This document shows, piece after piece, positions 1 through 10,400 of a DNA stretch of 27,238 bases (positions within the stretch are counted from its first letter, which is position 1; each line of letters begins with the position of its first letter). The notes beneath the pieces are model-generated. The model did not search any database and was not told where the DNA came from. It was given only the letters and a program-made list of their open reading frames with translations. Where the stretch lies: the NCBI GenBank assembly GCA_015143735.1, contig VKHC01000025.1, forward strand, positions 1-27,238, written 5' to 3'. The translations under genes and the position numbers were made by a program. This DNA comes from Synura sp. LO234KE (lineage: Eukaryota > Sar > Synurophyceae > Synurales > Mallomonadaceae).

Positions 1-3000
1 CGAAAGCGGCGGAGCTGTAGCGTTTGGGCAAGGCCATAGGCTTGAGTGAACCTAGGTCGAGTGGAAACTGGGAGGCCAGAGAAGGCCACAACAACAGGGC
101 GGTGGTCCGACATGCTTACCCATAGCCCCATCCCTCCCTATTCATATTGAAGGAAAGTGCAGTGGTGATGGGCTACCGCGGGTAGTCGGACAGTCTAGCC
201 AAGTCCTACTAAATATACTCCGACCACTCCCTCTCACACTGCTGCTAAGTCAAAAGCAAATCGAGTGAATCAGCGCTCAGTTTGATCCACCAGGGAGAGC
301 CAAGTGCTCGTCGTCTTTGTCAAAGCAGTACGAGGCTGGGCGTGGGCAGACTGAAAGCAAGAATGAGAGAGATTCATCGCCCTACCAGGAGGTCCAGCGG
401 GATAGGTCTTCAACCCTCTTGTTGTGAATATCCGCTTGTACGCTGACCTGTGAAAGACAAATAGAAAAAGAGAATTCCTACCTGCCCCTGAAGTCTCAAA
501 ATGCGTCCACTTCAATTCTTTTACGCACGCGCGAGCCTTTCTGTCACAAGAGGCCACTGCTTCTGATCAAGCTCGACTGGGGACAAACCACAATGTCCTC
601 GGCAATAGACAAGTTCAGGGACTTCAAACTTCTAACTTTGAGCTCTCCAATGAGGGTACGAGCTGGCGTCGGAATAGAGTTGAATGCTGCTTGTTCGTCG
701 TCTGTAGCGGGGGGCAGAAAAGGAGACGAGTTGGTAGAGAAAACGCTGTGTCAGAAGAAGGATGTGTTTCCCCGCCAGTACGGCCTTCATTAGCTGCTCA
801 ATTTTACCGATAAGAAATTAAAGACTGGAAGCGTAAAAGGTGATGGTGCTGGATCGGCAACACACTCGGTGAATCGGGAAGTGCCGATGACGGATCGCCG
901 AGCAGTCGGAAGGATTCAAGGTTTTCGTTCAAAAAAAGAAAATTTTGATGTACCTTAGATCTTGTTGAGAGCAAAGGCGACATAAAGGCATTAGGGACGC
1001 TAGAAGTTGTTTTCAACGCTGACATCTCCACTTTGCTCACCGAGGCAATGTGGTTCGTAGAAGACTGTTTGATTCTCTGTATATACCATTGATACTTCAC
1101 GTTCAGAAGTTGAGGTCTTGGCTGGGGCTTCTGAATAGGGGGTGTCGTGGAAATGTGTTGAATTCTTTGCGTTCACACACTGCTTTCCTTTCGGTAGGTA
1201 GTGACGTTAGCTAGGCTTCTGAATTGGCGGCTTCAGTTAAACCTGTTCAATCCTCCGGACGTAACGTAGATGAGCTGCTTCAATTTTACAAGATACGATA
1301 CTTGAATTGGGCTTTCTTTTGAACTGCGGGAGAGTATTTCTCGTAATCGTATCAACAGAGTCAACGATATGAAAGGCATTAGCCTTTCTGAATGTTTGGC
1401 CTTAAGGAAGGAAGGTAGCAGAGACTGTGATGCAATATTGGGATGTTTGTTCCTACCTCCAAAAACAACTGGTCGAGAGAGTAACCTTTATTGTAATCAA
1501 GAATACCCTGAGCACAGAGCAAATTATTTTCTTCATCCTAAACTTGAAAAGTCGAATACCATAATATTCACAAAAAATTTTATTAGCTGAAATTTAATAT
1601 TTTTGTACTTTTGGATTCAATTGACCCGAAGGAATTTTCTAATGCCTGGGGAAATCTTCATCTCCATCTGCAGGAGAATTAAACGATTGATTTTACATTT
1701 GTAATCTGTGTTTCGGTTTCGAGTGAAAGTTTTGGCCGTGTCAATTTCCGCATCTTTGACGAAATGAATTTCAAGAACTTAAATAGAATATGTCTAGAAC
1801 CTTACAGTCACAGGCTGAGCCGAAAACTTCAGAACTGGAGTAGAAAAAATCCTTTTTGGATCCTCGGTGAAAATACGCCAAACGTTTTTGAAAGTATTTC
1901 CCGTAACTAGCAAAGGCAGCAGGCATGGAAACACAGGTAGGGCGACTTGCCGAATCTGTGTTTCAAATCGTTGCCATCGAAGGGGATCTACGTCGGTCGA
2001 GGGGTCATTGTCTGGGGTCCCAGGTTGTAATCTGCCGGGGAGGCCAGAGCACCGCTTCGCAGGGACGGTGACAGACGGCCCTCCTGCTGAGACTCGCCTA
2101 GGTCCAGGAACCGCGACCGTGCCAGGCAATATATTGTTGAGAGAATAGTCCCCAGCACACACCCTTGCCGTCAGGGAGTCTGCGACGGGTTTACCAGTAC
2201 CTGGAAGAATCTGCACCGGTGAGCGCTTGCAGAGAAGCGGTAGCTGCACACAATCCAAATGACTTTATTCATAGCCAATTAAACAGGAACTTGGCTTAGA
2301 TTATATAGAGCGACTGTAACGACAGATTGAGCAACCTAAGCTGCTTTTTACTAGCTAAGTGGTAATAAAGGACCTGAACGACCATCCTGAGCCCCCCACG
2401 ACTACATGTTTGAGCACCGAGGTTTAGTCTTGTACAGATGCTTCTCTACGCCCCTACTCCTAGCTATCATCAACCTATGCTAGGTGGGACTATCAAACTT
2501 TCGTGCCACAATCAGACTGACTTCCTCGCTTTTGTGACACAGCCAGAAATATTGGTTCTATGATTGATTGTTCATATGGTGTTCCCATTCTTGCGCTCCT
2601 ACTGCATCGTACAAATATACAAACTCAGGTTCTATACTTTTTACGATGTTGGCAGGCCATCTGCCACCATGAGGAACTATGAATCCTCGCAGCACCGAGT
2701 AGGAGGATCCGATATTTTCCCCGGTTATTTTGCAAGAAAAATGAAATTTGCCTTTTGTGGCTGGACCTTTTCTGCGGAATACATAGCCGGAAACTTTGGT
2801 CATTAGCTGATATGACTTTGCTTAATAATAAGATTTCATGGATAGCATTAGTGCAATCTCAATTGAAAATTGTCTTACTTCGCTGTAGCAGAGATGCTGA
2901 ATGACCGGAAGTTATATTGCTTAGTTTCGATATACTATATTGGGAGTGGATGCAGGTGGCTACATAAGTGGCATGCTATTATGGTAGAGATAAACATCGC

Positions 3001-3497
3001 GTGTACAACCCTTTCTGGTCCAGCAAAAGAAATTTTTTTTTGTGGTTAGTAGTGCTACTAAGTAAAGCTGGTAATTGCATTTACTTACTTAAGAGGAATG
3101 ATAGTAGGAGTTAGCAAAAATTCTAGCTTTCGTCGGTCCATCCACAGCAGCTCAACCAGCTATAGTCTGCTGACAAAGTGGGCACCAATTGGCGGTACAT
3201 CGAGGCCTTGTGTGTGGTTTTCACATACCCAACTACGATCACGAAAAGTTCATATGCATGCATGCATGCAAGGTAAAACTCCTCACTTGCCGCTATGTAC
3301 CACACACACTCAAGTCCGAAGTAAAGTATGAAAAGAACTCGTGCAGACGTACGCCATATTTAAAATGCTGTTTATCTGAGTCGAACAGTCGCACACTCTT
3401 GCATAAAAAATACGTAACATAAAAATAAAGTCGTTAATGGCAAGTGAAAATATCGGCAAAATACGGTTGTGATACAAAACAGAGTTGTATGATTAAA
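1..3497. other. Intergenic region, no supported gene
   Basis: I see no reading frame with a recognisable domain here. The longest frame (1794-2258, minus) contains no ATG codon. Others are under 100 codons, and the pair at 2558-2806 lies on both strands of the same DNA. There is a GC-rich island at about 1960-2230 in otherwise AT-rich surroundings, whose origin I cannot name. An intron-rich gene with very short exons cannot be excluded by eye. Confidence 0.5.
3252..3269. repeat. Short ATGC microsatellite
   Basis: A short run of alternating CATGCATGCATG units lies within the left intergenic region. It is self-complementary. No further function is visible. Confidence 0.7.
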
Positions 3498-4655
3498 TCA
3501 TAATTCAGCTACAGACTTGCTATCCTCATGTCTGTGACTACTAGCGTCGCTTACGGAGACCGACTGTTGCTGCTTCCAACTCTCATACATTCGAATAACT
3601 GCTTCTGCTGCGTGACCCTCCTCCGTCAATGCGATCACTTGTTCGATCAGTCCAGATGATTTGTCGTAAGCAAGCATATCCTTATCCGCTAGCCCTAATT
3701 CAACAAGTCGCCTTGATAAAAGATCCATTTCTGTAGCGATGGGGAATTTCCTTACACCGTTATTCATTTCAATATATTTTGGTAGAGGAGAGAAATCACA
3801 TTGGTCATATCCATGAATAAAGTACACAATTGAAAACCTTTCCTTGTCGTTATCGGATGGGCGTACAACTCGATGGAAACTGCTTCTGAAGTATCCGTTG
3901 GAAAGATTCTCGAGTAAGTCTCCTGAATTTATTATAAATGCATCAGGGGGAACGCGTACATCCAGCCAACTGTTATTGTAATATATTTGCAGCCCGTCGT
4001 TTGTGGCGAATGGCAATATGGTGAAGAGGTCGATATCCGTATGAGCGGCGGACCAAAGTGCACCATTTGCTTCTGGTTGCGCTGGCACAGGATAATATAA
4101 TGCTCTGAGTAAAGAAGAAGAATTAACCGTTTTCCTGGCTAAAAAGTTAATATCTTCTCCGAGGCACAATGAAATAGCATTCTCAATATCTCGTCGATGG
4201 GAGTCCAACGATTCCAGTAAATTCATCATCGGATATTCTAGGTCCATCCAATCAGGCCATATATTTCCAAAATGACCAATATGAACAAATTCTTTTATAT
4301 CTTTAGACGTTTGTCCTTGTGCACGTTCACTAAAAACTAGTCCTCGCTGCCCGTTTGAAGAGAGATCGTTGATTTTCAGCTTCAGTGATATAGGACTCTT
4401 AAAAAATTTCTCCGATGCGATATACGCCGCCTCTAAAATATCTGATTGTATTCCAGTGTTAATGACGGCAAAAAATCCAAACTCGTGAAGGGAACGAGAC
4501 ACTTCCTCCAAAAATTTAACTCTTTTCTGATCGCTGTAAAAATCCAAAATATCTACTACCGGCAAAGAAGATTTATCAAATAACGATTGGGAGGGAGAGC
4601 TTAATAATGTAAACACAAAAACTAATTCAATCAAGAACTTCATAAAATTTAGCAT
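3498..4655 (-). CDS. 2-oxoglutarate/Fe(II)-dependent oxygenase (isopenicillin N synthase-like) with signal peptide
   Basis: A 385-residue protein in one exon. Residues 30-150 match the N-terminal half of the plant/fungal dioxygenase fold (DIOX_N type: LPVVDI, then GFFAVINTGI). The catalytic core follows: iron ligands H205 and D207 in AAHTDIDLFT and H261 in SSFHRVVRP, and the 2-oxoglutarate-binding R273-x-S275 in ERFSIVYF. All expected residues are present, so an active enzyme is likely. The substrate is unknown; relatives oxidise hormones, peptides and secondary metabolites. The N-terminus (about residues 1-24) is a hydrophobic segment ending in SSPSQS that looks like a secretory signal peptide, unusual for a family that is mostly cytosolic. 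The start is a true ATG; a second ATG at codon 5 would keep the signal. It is divergent from the TrpD gene, 119 bp between start codons. Codon use is AT-rich throughout. Confidence 0.88.
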   Translation of the reverse strand: MLNFMKFLIELVFVFTLLSSPSQSLFDKSSLPVVDILDFYSDQKRVKFLEEVSRSLHEFGFFAVINTGIQSDILEAAYIASEKFFKSPISLKLKINDLSSNGQRGLVFSERAQGQTSKDIKEFVHIGHFGNIWPDWMDLEYPMMNLLESLDSHRRDIENAISLCLGEDINFLARKTVNSSSLLRALYYPVPAQPEANGALWSAAHTDIDLFTILPFATNDGLQIYYNNSWLDVRVPPDAFIINSGDLLENLSNGYFRSSFHRVVRPSDNDKERFSIVYFIHGYDQCDFSPLPKYIEMNNGVRKFPIATEMDLLSRRLVELGLADKDMLAYDKSSGLIEQVIALTEEGHAAEAVIRMYESWKQQQSVSVSDASSHRHEDSKSVAEL

Positions 4656-4774
4656 TTATCTGGTACAGTAGATTACCCTAAGCTAAGATAATATGATTGT
4701 AGAAGTCCTGATGAAGCGGATTGTAATAATGCCAATGAAGTAGAGACGTGCGACACGTGATACATAATCCTTCC
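4656..4774. promoter_or_regulatory. Short divergent promoter with G-box-like CACGTG
   Basis: Only 119 bp separate the start codons of the oxygenase (-) and TrpD (+), so the two genes must share or overlap their promoters and 5' leaders. A CACGTG palindrome, the core bound by many bHLH/bZIP factors, lies at 4754-4759. Assigning regulation to it is inference; no clear TATA box is seen. Confidence 0.45.
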
Positions 4775-6181
4775 ATGGATCCTTGGCAAGTCCTCAGTTC
4801 TATAATATTGCTGACTTCCTTATCAAATATACATTCTTCATTATTTAATGTAAAATCCCTTTTCTTGCTTAAGGGCTCTGAGAAGCCCCTAGATAGCACA
4901 AGTTCATTTTCCACTTTGAAATCCTATTTGAATAAACTCTTAAACAAAGAAGATCTGACTTCAAATGAGGCAGAGTACGCTTGGAAATGCATTTTAGCTG
5001 GTGCAGATCCTGTTCAGGTACTAGAGCATCGTTTAGTAGCTGAGGGAAGATCTACTAACTCTTTTTTAAGGTAGGCTCATTATTGGTTTTGTTGCGTGTG
5101 AAAGGAGAAACTGCCTCGGAAGTTGCGGGAATGGTGCGAGCGATGAAATCGGTTTGTTTGAAGATAGATATTCGCGATAGGGTATTAGATATAGTAGGCA
5201 CTGGAGGAGATGGAGCCGATACTATAAACATTTCGACTGCTGCCGGAATCCTGGCGGCCGCATGCGGATGCAAAGTTGCTAAAACAGGAAATAGATCTGT
5301 TAGCAGCAAATGTGGGTCAGCTGATGTACTTGAAAGGCTTGGAATCGCTATTGATTTAGACTCTGCCAAGTTGATTAAGTGCATAGCAGAGTGTGGTATA
5401 GGCTTCTTATTCGCTCCAGTATTTCATCCCGCCACCAAAATAGTGGCCCCGATCAGGAAATCACTGGGAGTCCGTACTGTGTTTAATATGCTCGGTCCGC
5501 TCACTAACCCAGCCAATCCGCAACATGTTGTACTCGGTGTCTTCGATAAGAATCTGATGGAGCTGTTTGCAAAAGCATTGGTGGAGTTAGGGCAGATCGA
5601 TCACGGCCTCATCGTACATGGCTGTGGCCTCGATGAAGTGTCTCCTCTTGGACCATCGGATATCTATGAAATCAAGAATGTAGCCCCGAAAGGTGCTGCC
5701 AAGCGCTACGAAATCTCCAGGTAGCGAATAACCTGGACCATCACACTGATGCGAAGAAATGAGTGCACAAGTCACTTCTATTGATTGATGCTTGTTTCTT
5801 GTTGCTATTTCTCCATGCTCGTGACTTGACTTTCCTTTGATTGCTCGTATTCGTGTACGTTTTCGTGTTTTTATTCTTGCGGACAGACGCGTATTCGATC
5901 CGTTACATCTGAATATCCCTCGGTGTACTGTACGAGATCTACGAGGAGGAGGACCAGAGGAGAATGCTCAAGAGCTCCGCAACGTGCTTGCGGGAGGAGC
6001 GCATACAAATGCGAAACGAGATGCGGTAGTGCTGAATGCGGGCCTAGGAGTGTACGTGTACGGCTTGGCTCCAACGTTGGAGGAGGGAATCGTCATTGCG
6101 CGACGGGTGTTGGAGACTGGTGCAGCGGTAGAATCTCTGGACAAGTGGGCGGCTATTTCCAAATCCCTATCTCAACAGTAA
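4775..6181 (+). CDS. trpD: Anthranilate phosphoribosyltransferase, three exons
   Basis: Transfers the phosphoribosyl group of PRPP to anthranilate, the second step of tryptophan synthesis. Exons are 4775-5017, 5071-5720 and 5887-6181, giving 395 residues. The 53-base intron 1 has TACTAAC (5053-5059) and a pyrimidine tract before AAG; removing it gives ADPVQ|VGSLLVLLRVKGET, the expected family sequence. The 166-base intron 2 joins KRYEIS to RRVFDPLHL. Visible motifs are GTGGDG (124-129), NIST (134-137), KTGNRSVSS (152-160), the HPATK and LGVRTVFNMLGPLTNP blocks, GLDEVSPLGP (metal-binding Asp-Glu) and GGGPEENA. About 40 extra N-terminal residues, starting with the hydrophobic MDPWQVLSSIILLTSLS, look like a targeting presequence, possibly for a plastid. 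The frame extends upstream to a GTG at 4748, but 4775 is the first ATG. The stop overlaps a donor-like GTAAGTAG at 6178. Confidence 0.93.
5018..5070 (+). other. 53-base spliceosomal intron in trpD with TACTAAC branch site
   Basis: The donor is CAG|GTACTAG and the end is TACTAAC followed by TCTTTTTTAAG. Removal restores the conserved TrpD frame in phase 0. It marks the genome as eukaryotic with short introns and an AAG acceptor. Confidence 0.9.
5721..5886 (+). other. Second intron of trpD, 166 bases
   Basis: The donor is TCCAG|GTAGCG and the acceptor GCGGACAG|ACGCG. Splicing joins a two-base and a one-base codon remainder into Arg and restores the family sequence into the GGGPEENA block. Confidence 0.88.
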
Positions 6182-7487
6182 GTAGTCGTTCCGAAGTCTT
6201 GTTCTTCATAATATGTATTCGCTTCATTCTTTCTATTCTTGGCGAGGTAGTGTCGAGCCTTATTCATATTAGTCCAGCGCTAGCACATTTCCAGTAGTAC
6301 TCGACGCCGATTCATTGGAACCTTTTCTGCCTGCCTTCTCTTCTCCACAGCATTATCTTAATTTAAATGTGAATTTGTTGTTCCTGCATGATTGCTATTT
6401 TTGATGGGGATGATTGAAAAAAACGGGAGGTGTTAAAGAAGTTCGCTCGCTCAGCACCACCACCGGTAAAATAAAGTGAAGGGGGAAACGAGGGGAACAA
6501 CCAGTTGAAGCAGCATCAACAGCCACTATCAGGAGCGTGTTACTGTGACGATGTCCGCCATAAGCATACTTGAGCAACGCGCGGCGCCAGCGCCATAGTA
6601 GGGGTGGTCCTTACTAGTAGCTGCGCGAGCGCGGCACGTGCTTGTTGTTGGTACTGGTGCTGCTGGTTGTGGTTTCATTGTTGCTGATATTTTGCGCCCC
6701 CCAACAAGAAAAGTTATTCTATGATCTCACATAGTGGTTTTACAGCAGGCAATCATCCAGTCCGAGTTACATGTTCGGCTTTAAGCGGGGCGGAAGAGGA
6801 GCGAGTGTGCGGCAGTAGGAGGTCGTAGTCACGACCGCCTCCCTGCTATGATAGCTACTAGTTGGTACTTTGGTGAAAGAATTACAAAATGACGACTCTT
6901 GCTGGCTGAGATCGCTCACAACCCAAGAAACTTTAATCTCGCTCACTTAAATTGACTAGACAAACAAAAATTGGCGCAATCGCTATCCGGTCACCGTAGT
7001 AAAGCTTCCTACAAATAACTAAAGCAAATTTGTGAGATGAAAGTACTTGAAAGAGTACGATTTGCCCGTCGTCGTGCTCTCACGTTACTACCACTAATAA
7101 CTCGTTAGATTTCGCAAATCTACAAAGATCAAAAATATTGATAGAATAGCGAATTTCATAGCAAGGAAGCGAAAAAAATTAAAAATACTTAGTACAGAGA
7201 ATTATGTGCAATCAAGGACTTTCCGACCATCAATCCTGGTCCCTGCATGAATCCAACTTCATTCACATCTCGTCCTAGATATTGCCAGCAATGCATCCAT
7301 AATACTACAGGAAGTTTAATAAAGTAGAAATAGGAGATTTAAAAATCACAGGGTGACATTTGTAGTTCAGGTTGTTGCGTGCGCACGTGCTCAGAATATT
7401 GAATATTCACAAGGCAATCTAATAACTTAGTCGAAGCGCTGTGGGTTACATAAATAAGTACAAGTAAAAGTCTCACTCTGAATAAAA
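6182..7487. other. Intergenic region between trpD and the ankyrin-ROCO gene
   Basis: No frame with recognisable similarity. It should hold the trpD 3' end and the promoter and leader of the ankyrin-ROCO gene. A GC-rich stretch at about 6580-6670 is followed by GTT/GCTG-rich low complexity, then AT-rich DNA up to the ATG at 7488. CACGTG hexamers occur near 6637 and 7384; no role is shown. Confidence 0.5.
6470..6475 (+). terminator. Possible poly(A) signal of trpD
   Basis: An AATAAA hexamer lies 289 bases after the trpD stop codon. It is the first such hexamer seen downstream on that strand. Its use is inferred only. Confidence 0.3.
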
Positions 7488-10400
7488 ATGGAGGAAGCCT
7501 TGGCATTTGAATGTTCTGGAAAGTGTGATGTAGATAGTGTTGACCTCCAACATTTTAGGCAGATTAGTCCATCTGAGAGATTATCCTTGTTTTTTTCCAT
7601 GTTCTCTATGAAAGATTGGGACAAGATCCTAGCTATATTACAAAGCTTTCCAAGTTATTCTGTGGAAAGAAACGTCAAGGGATATCTTCCTATTCATTTA
7701 TGTCTCCTGAATAGTGCTCCTATTGCAGTTGTTCAGCCAATACTTTCCTCCGATGCGTATATCTCGGCAAATATAGTCGATTTTGGATTGCTGAAAATTG
7801 CAATAGAAAATGGCGCAGACGTTGACGTTGTTAAGGCATTGTTAGCTTCTTTTCCAGATAACTTGAAAACTTCAAACTATCAAGGACTTCGTCCGTTGAA
7901 TCTAGCTATAAAACACAGATCAGAACTTGCTGTGGTTTCGGCGATTCTTCATTCTTTCCCAAAGAGCCCTGAGATGCGTACTGCAAATGGTGAATACCCA
8001 TTGCATTTGGCTATAGAATCGGAGTCTGTTATTGAAATTACGCTGATGTTGGTAAAAGCTTATCCAATAGCGGCTACCATAAGGAATGCTAAGGGAATGT
8101 TGCCGATTCACGCCGCCATCAGTACTGGTGATATTCGTTTAATAATGGCATTAATTGATATTTATCCGGAAGGTGCTCGATTGCCTAATAAGAGCGGGAA
8201 TATACCGTTACTCCATGCGCTCGGATTGCAAGCAGATATAGACGTAATTCGAGTTTTGTTAAATGCTTATCCAGAATCGTCCACTGTGCATAACTTGGAT
8301 TTCGATCTTGCTATACACGTTGCTATTAAGAGTAAATGCAGTTTAGAAGTCGTCAAACTAATCGCCACAGAAAACGAAAATTGTTTGAAAGAACGGAATA
8401 GTGAAGGAGACTTGCCACTGCACGTTGCATGTGGTAACGGATCCCCCCCTGATGTAATCTGCTTCCTGCTCTCCAAATATCCAGATGCAGTTCGCGTGAA
8501 GAACTATGTAGGCGACCTTCCATTGCATTTAGCTGCTGGCGCATCGTCGTGTCCTAAAGTTATCAAAGTTCTTCTAAAGCGCTATCAAGAAGCATCGAGC
8601 ACTCTGAATTCAGCAGGCGTGCTTCCTCTACAAATAGCAATTTCTTCCAACAGCGATGCCGATGTGATTGCTCTTCTATTGGCTGCGTATCCGAAGGCCG
8701 CAGGGGATAGGGATGGTCTAGATCAAATGGCCGTACACTTGTGTGTGATCCACAATTGTTCCGTGGATGCCTTCAAAGCCGTGCTGTACTACTGCCCACT
8801 CGCCATACAAGAGACCGACAATCGTATGGACTTGCCGATCCACAAAGCGGCTAAAGGCTGCTGTTCCATCGCACTGCTCCGGGCGGTGATAGGCGCCTAC
8901 CCCGACGGACTCAAACGAGCGAATGACAAAGGAGATCTGCCCCTTCACGTCGCGGCATCCTCTAAATCAATCACTCCTGAGATTCTACGCATTATTCTTT
9001 CTGCTTATCCTCCCGCGGCCTCGATAGGAAATAAAAGCGAGTACGTCCCTCTGTTCCACTGCTTGAAGAGGAGAGCCCGTGCAGACGTGGTCAGTGTGTT
9101 GCTGGCGGCCAACCCCTCCGTGGTGAAGGAGCTCTGCATGGGCAATGAGGTGCCCGACGTGTACAGATACCTGGAGTCCGTGTATGTGTTGCTGAGCCTG
9201 GCCGCTCGTGTGCTTCGCGTGAATAAGAAGTACGCGTATATTGGGCGGTTTCATGTGATCGGCCCCACCCTCTCGGGCAAGAGCGCGTTGTTCGGCCGCG
9301 TGGTGAGCTCGCTGAGCCACAGCGGTTTCACTCGACTGAGACGGTCCCTCAGTGGAGAACGATTAACAGTTTCAACCACCCCGAGACACGTCATGAATAT
9401 GGCTTTTGTGCGCGCCCGGGGCAAGAAATGGACGGTGGTGGACTTCCCGGGAGAGTCCGTGGATTCGTTCGCGCGCTCGGTGCCCTTCCTGACCGTCCCC
9501 AACACCGTCTTCATCGTGGTCATCCCACTGTGGGATCTCAGGGCGAACAAACAAACCACATTTGAGGAGGCGATCGCTCATTACCGTTACTGGCTGAGGG
9601 TGGTCGAATCCATCGCACAGAAAGGCTCCAAGTGCGTGGCGGTCTGCAACTTTAGGAAGCTAGCCTATAAATCGAATGTGCAATTGTGTAAGCGAATAAA
9701 GGCAGGGCTGATAGAACTACAGCGCATCTGGAAGTCTCCGGTGTACGATAGTAAGTTGGAATTCCTAGACACTGTCAAATCTGTGGATGTGAACTCTAGT
9801 GGCTCCCTCCATCTTTCCTTTGGCGGATTGTTTAACCACCCATCCACGATCAACTCCACCCACTTATCCATGTATGCGATCATGACCGGGCTTCGAGAAC
9901 TGTCGCACGTATGGCCTAAAATCATGCGCAAGTCGGAATTCTTCGACATTCATTTCATGCCTTTGGCTCGAGGCCTTGTAACCGTTACGCCCAAGATAGT
10001 AGAGGAGGAGAAGGAAGAGGAGTTTAGTTTTGAATATTGTTTGCGAGAGGTGTGGATGGGAGTGCTGGACCGAGTGCTGTCTCGATTGCAAGCTTTTGGG
10101 GAGTTGTTCTTGTGTGAGGGAGGAAAAGATTCATGGATTCTATTTGATGCTTCCTGGGTCAGTTCCACCGTGATCCCGGGAGTGCTCTCCCGCAGTTGTG
10201 ATAACTGCAAGGACGATGCACCTGTTGCAGGCGCTATCGAGGCAGGGTTTATCGTCTCTTATTATGACATTCTCCACCGCTGTCGGGACAGTCGGTCAAC
10301 CGAAGCGGAGCTCGCCTCCGTCCCCGCCCTGCTCTGCGACATGGGCTATTGCTTCCCGGTCTACCGTGCTACTGGACCCGACTGCTCTCAAGACGACTGG

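Noticed and set aside
270-1100. Short frames at 270-557 (-), 593-793 (+) and 804-1100 (-)
   Set aside because: The minus ones start at GTG, none shows motifs, and there is no splice pattern joining them into a known protein.
1794-2258. 154-codon frame on the minus strand
   Set aside because: It begins at TTG and contains no ATG at all, has no recognisable motif, and sits in a local GC-rich island where open frames arise by chance.
2558-2806. Two frames of about 80 codons on opposite strands of the same DNA
   Set aside because: They are mirror frames, neither with recognisable similarity; the minus one has a true ATG, but nothing else supports it.
4748-4774. Upstream extension of trpD to a GTG
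   Set aside because: Nuclear genes rarely start at GTG; the ATG at 4775 leaves a well-formed hydrophobic presequence.
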